DNA from: DATAEY01 sp045805565
GTDB lineage: Bacteria; Actinomycetota; Thermoleophilia; Solirubrobacterales; Solirubrobacteraceae
Length of the DNA: 47,041 bases
Reading direction: 5' to 3'
Assembly: GCA_045805565.1 (NCBI GenBank)
Contig: JBJMKZ010000038.1
Span: 1 to 47,041, forward strand
Shown: positions 45,873-47,041 of the stretch, piece by piece
Numbering within the stretch: the first letter of the stretch is position 1
How the letters are laid out: every line of letters begins with the position of its first letter
The notes under the pieces: model-generated
Database searches by the model: none
Seen by the model: only the letters and a program-made list of their open reading frames with translations
Told to the model about the DNA's origin: nothing
Position numbers and translations under genes: made by a program

Positions 45873-46388
45873 TCAGGCATTGCCGAACAACTCGTTCTTG
45901 GGGCGGTCCTGATCGAGCAGCGCCTCGGCCTGTTCTGCGCCGACGACGGGCAGACCGCTTGAATCAAGCAGGCCCGCTTGAACCAGCACGGTGGCCTGGT
46001 CCCAGTAGATGTGCTCGTGGCTGACCTTGCCGTCTTCGAAGCCGACCACGACGACTAGCGGGACCGCTATCCGGCGGCCCGTCGGCGGAATCCCGGGAAG
46101 CATGATGTCGAGCGCGCGATTGTGGGTGAAGGTGATCAGCAGCTCGTCGACAACCTGGTTTCCGCCCACCGTCCGCGAGATCTGTCGCGTTTGCGTGTCG
46201 TCGGGCCACTGGCCGATGAAGTGGTGGCCGTAGAAGTCGCGCACGCCGGTGGTGCCGTTGCCGCCGGTTATCGTCGGCACGTGCTGGACGTAGGGATCGC
46301 CGGTCATCGTGGCCATCGTCGCCTCGAGATCGAGGTCTTCGAACTCTGCCGTCACGTGGGCGTCGAAAGTCGCTGCTAGGTCGTTCAT
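45873..46388 (-). CDS. SnoaL-like/NTF2-fold protein
   Basis: 171 aa. The sequence follows the SnoaL-like ester-cyclase pattern: FDAHVTAEFEDLDLEATMATM, DPYVQHVPTITGG, GVRDFYGHHFIGQWPDDTQT, VVDELLITFTHNRALDIMLP, GIPPTGRRIAVPLVVVVGFE and GKVSHEHIYWDQATVLVQAG. The fold forms a cone-shaped pocket used by cyclases, isomerases and hydrolases or simply for ligand binding. ATG 46388. It is the only gene in the 641-bp unit between the 34-bp repeats, and by eye it is less GC-rich than its neighbours, which suggests acquisition. Substrate unknown. Confidence 0.8.
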   Translation of the reverse strand: MNDLAATFDAHVTAEFEDLDLEATMATMTGDPYVQHVPTITGGNGTTGVRDFYGHHFIGQWPDDTQTRQISRTVGGNQVVDELLITFTHNRALDIMLPGIPPTGRRIAVPLVVVVGFEDGKVSHEHIYWDQATVLVQAGLLDSSGLPVVGAEQAEALLDQDRPKNELFGNA

Positions 46389-46425
46389 CGAGCTGGTCTC
46401 CCTCGTCGGTTGCTTGGCCGCGTGC

Positions 46426-46459
46426 GATCTTCCACTAACAGGCGAGTGTGAGAAAGCCC
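46426..46459. repeat. 34-bp direct repeat, copy 2
   Basis: Same sequence as 45785-45818 with three differences (TT for GC after GATC, and T for C in GAGTGYGAG). It lies just upstream of the SnoaL-like gene and is followed by its own hairpin. Confidence 0.8.
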
Positions 46460-46474
46460 GCTCCGGCGGGGGTT
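46454..46474 (-). terminator. hairpin terminator of the GH15 gene
   Basis: CCCGC (46457-46461) pairs with GCGGG (46466-46470) around a TCCG loop; on minus it is followed by CTTTCTC. It lies about 40 nt beyond the GH15 stop and is built like the terminator after tRNA-Ile. Confidence 0.65.
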
Positions 46475-46513
46475 CCTGTGCCTGAGGGCCACGATTGGCC
46501 CACAGCCCCAGGT

Positions 46514-47041
46514 TCAGTCGCCCTCTGCTCTCGCCAGGGCGACCGCCGCGGCGATGTGGGAAAGGTTTCCGAGCATCTCATCGCGGCCGGTGTCGAACTG
46601 CTCGGAGAACAGTCCGACGTCATTGGCGGTCGAGGAGGCGCGGTCGAAGACGCGCCGCGCCTCTTGCCGACGGTCCTGGCGCGCGAGGCACTCGGCCAGC
46701 CAGAACGAGCATGCCAGGAACGCCCCCTCGCTTCCCTCGAGCTCGTCCTCGACGTAGCGTCGCAGCAGCCCATCGTTGGCGAGCTGCTCCCGGACCGCGT
46801 CGGTCGTGCGCACCATCCGCTCGTCCTCCCAATCGACGAACCCGGTGACCGGCAGCAGCAGGAGTGCGGTATCCAGCTCGCGCCGCCCGAGGGCCTGGAC
46901 GAAGACTCCACGGCCGGAGTCGTAGCCGTCCCGCTCGACGGCCGCCCGGATCTCGCGCCGTGCGCGCTGCCAGCGCCGTACCGGCGCTCGATGACCGGAC
47001 TCCCTGGCGAGTCGCAGACCCCGGTCGATCGCCGCCCAGCA
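46514..47041 (-). CDS. GH15 glucoamylase/trehalase-like protein (3' part only)
   Basis: The frame is open from the right edge to TGA at 46514 (175 codons). From the edge it reads CWAAIDRGLRLARESGH, then GRGVFVQALGRRELDTALLL, LPVTGFVDWEDERM, EGAFLACSFWLAECLARQDR and the catalytic-base segment NDVGLFSEQFDTG, ending SHIAAAVALARAEGD. These are the (α/α)6-barrel C-terminal landmarks of glycoside hydrolase family 15; the Glu in SEQFD matches the family's catalytic base. Such enzymes release glucose from starch-like glucans or, in actinobacteria, split trehalose. The N-terminal half lies outside the window. Its stop is followed by a hairpin terminator. Confidence 0.9.
   Translation of the reverse strand, partial: CWAAIDRGLRLARESGHRAPVRRWQRARREIRAAVERDGYDSGRGVFVQALGRRELDTALLLLPVTGFVDWEDERMVRTTDAVREQLANDGLLRRYVEDELEGSEGAFLACSFWLAECLARQDRRQEARRVFDRASSTANDVGLFSEQFDTGRDEMLGNLSHIAAAVALARAEGD

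Noticed and set aside
46389..46460. Second tRNA gene remnant at repeat copy 2
   Set aside because: Only GATC and the sequence after the acceptor stem match; no T arm or anticodon arm can be found upstream.

Overview
The window is very GC-rich, densely coded chromosomal DNA with many GTG starts and 1-8 nt start/stop overlaps. Gene content points to an actinobacterium, most likely of the Thermoleophilia/Solirubrobacterales type: an fhaA-fhaB-pstP-rodA-pbpA-pknB operon, DUF4446, a ComA homologue, and a Gram-positive-type rpmH-rnpA-yidD-yidC-jag-rsmG-parA-parB cluster facing away from dnaA-dnaN-recF-dciA-gyrB-gyrA. The taxonomic call is inference from content and order, not from a search.

Layout. 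1-378 is the 5' part of a LamG-domain envelope protein, followed by about 670 bp of non-coding DNA with a degenerate 62-64 bp tandem repeat. 1053-11003 (minus) is a surface-polysaccharide and envelope cluster: O-antigen-ligase-like protein, secreted FlgD-Ig protein, histidine phosphatase, ComA, LytR_C protein, CapD/WbpM-type dehydratase, DUF354 glycosyltransferase-like protein and DegT aminotransferase. 11107-13751 (plus) holds a DedA/UppP pair for undecaprenyl-phosphate recycling, then purM. 13765-26100 holds a DsbA-like protein, a discoidin-type Ser/Thr kinase and, on minus, a growth-control operon: polytopic kinase, fhaA, fhaB, PP2C, rodA/ftsW, PBP, PASTA kinase, ddl. 26256-30608 has a CARDB protein, DUF4446, pheA, RNase D and an HNH protein.

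The 30.6-31.0 kb gap after gyrA is not empty. It holds a minus-strand module made of a -10-like element, a Shine-Dalgarno element complementary to nearly the whole 16S rRNA 3' end, a 14-codon ORF, a second anti-16S element, two hairpins and a UUCG-loop terminator. 30985-40220 (minus) is the gyrA-gyrB-dciA-recF-dnaN-dnaA replication block. 40492-45674 (plus) is rpmH, rnpA, yidD, yidC, jag, a single-motif LAGLIDADG protein, rsmG, parA and parB. A tRNA-Ile(GAT) follows, then a 641-bp unit with a SnoaL-like gene between 34-bp direct repeats that begin in the tRNA acceptor stem, and the 3' end of a GH15 glucoamylase/trehalase.

How it fits together: the chromosome origin region (replication, segregation, translation and membrane insertion) sits beside kinase-controlled cell-wall synthesis and lipid-carrier recycling. 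The least explained items are the post-gyrA RNA/micro-ORF, the LAGLIDADG protein with its overlapping upstream dyads, the repeat-flanked unit at tRNA-Ile, and the ComA/histidine-phosphatase pair inside a polysaccharide locus.
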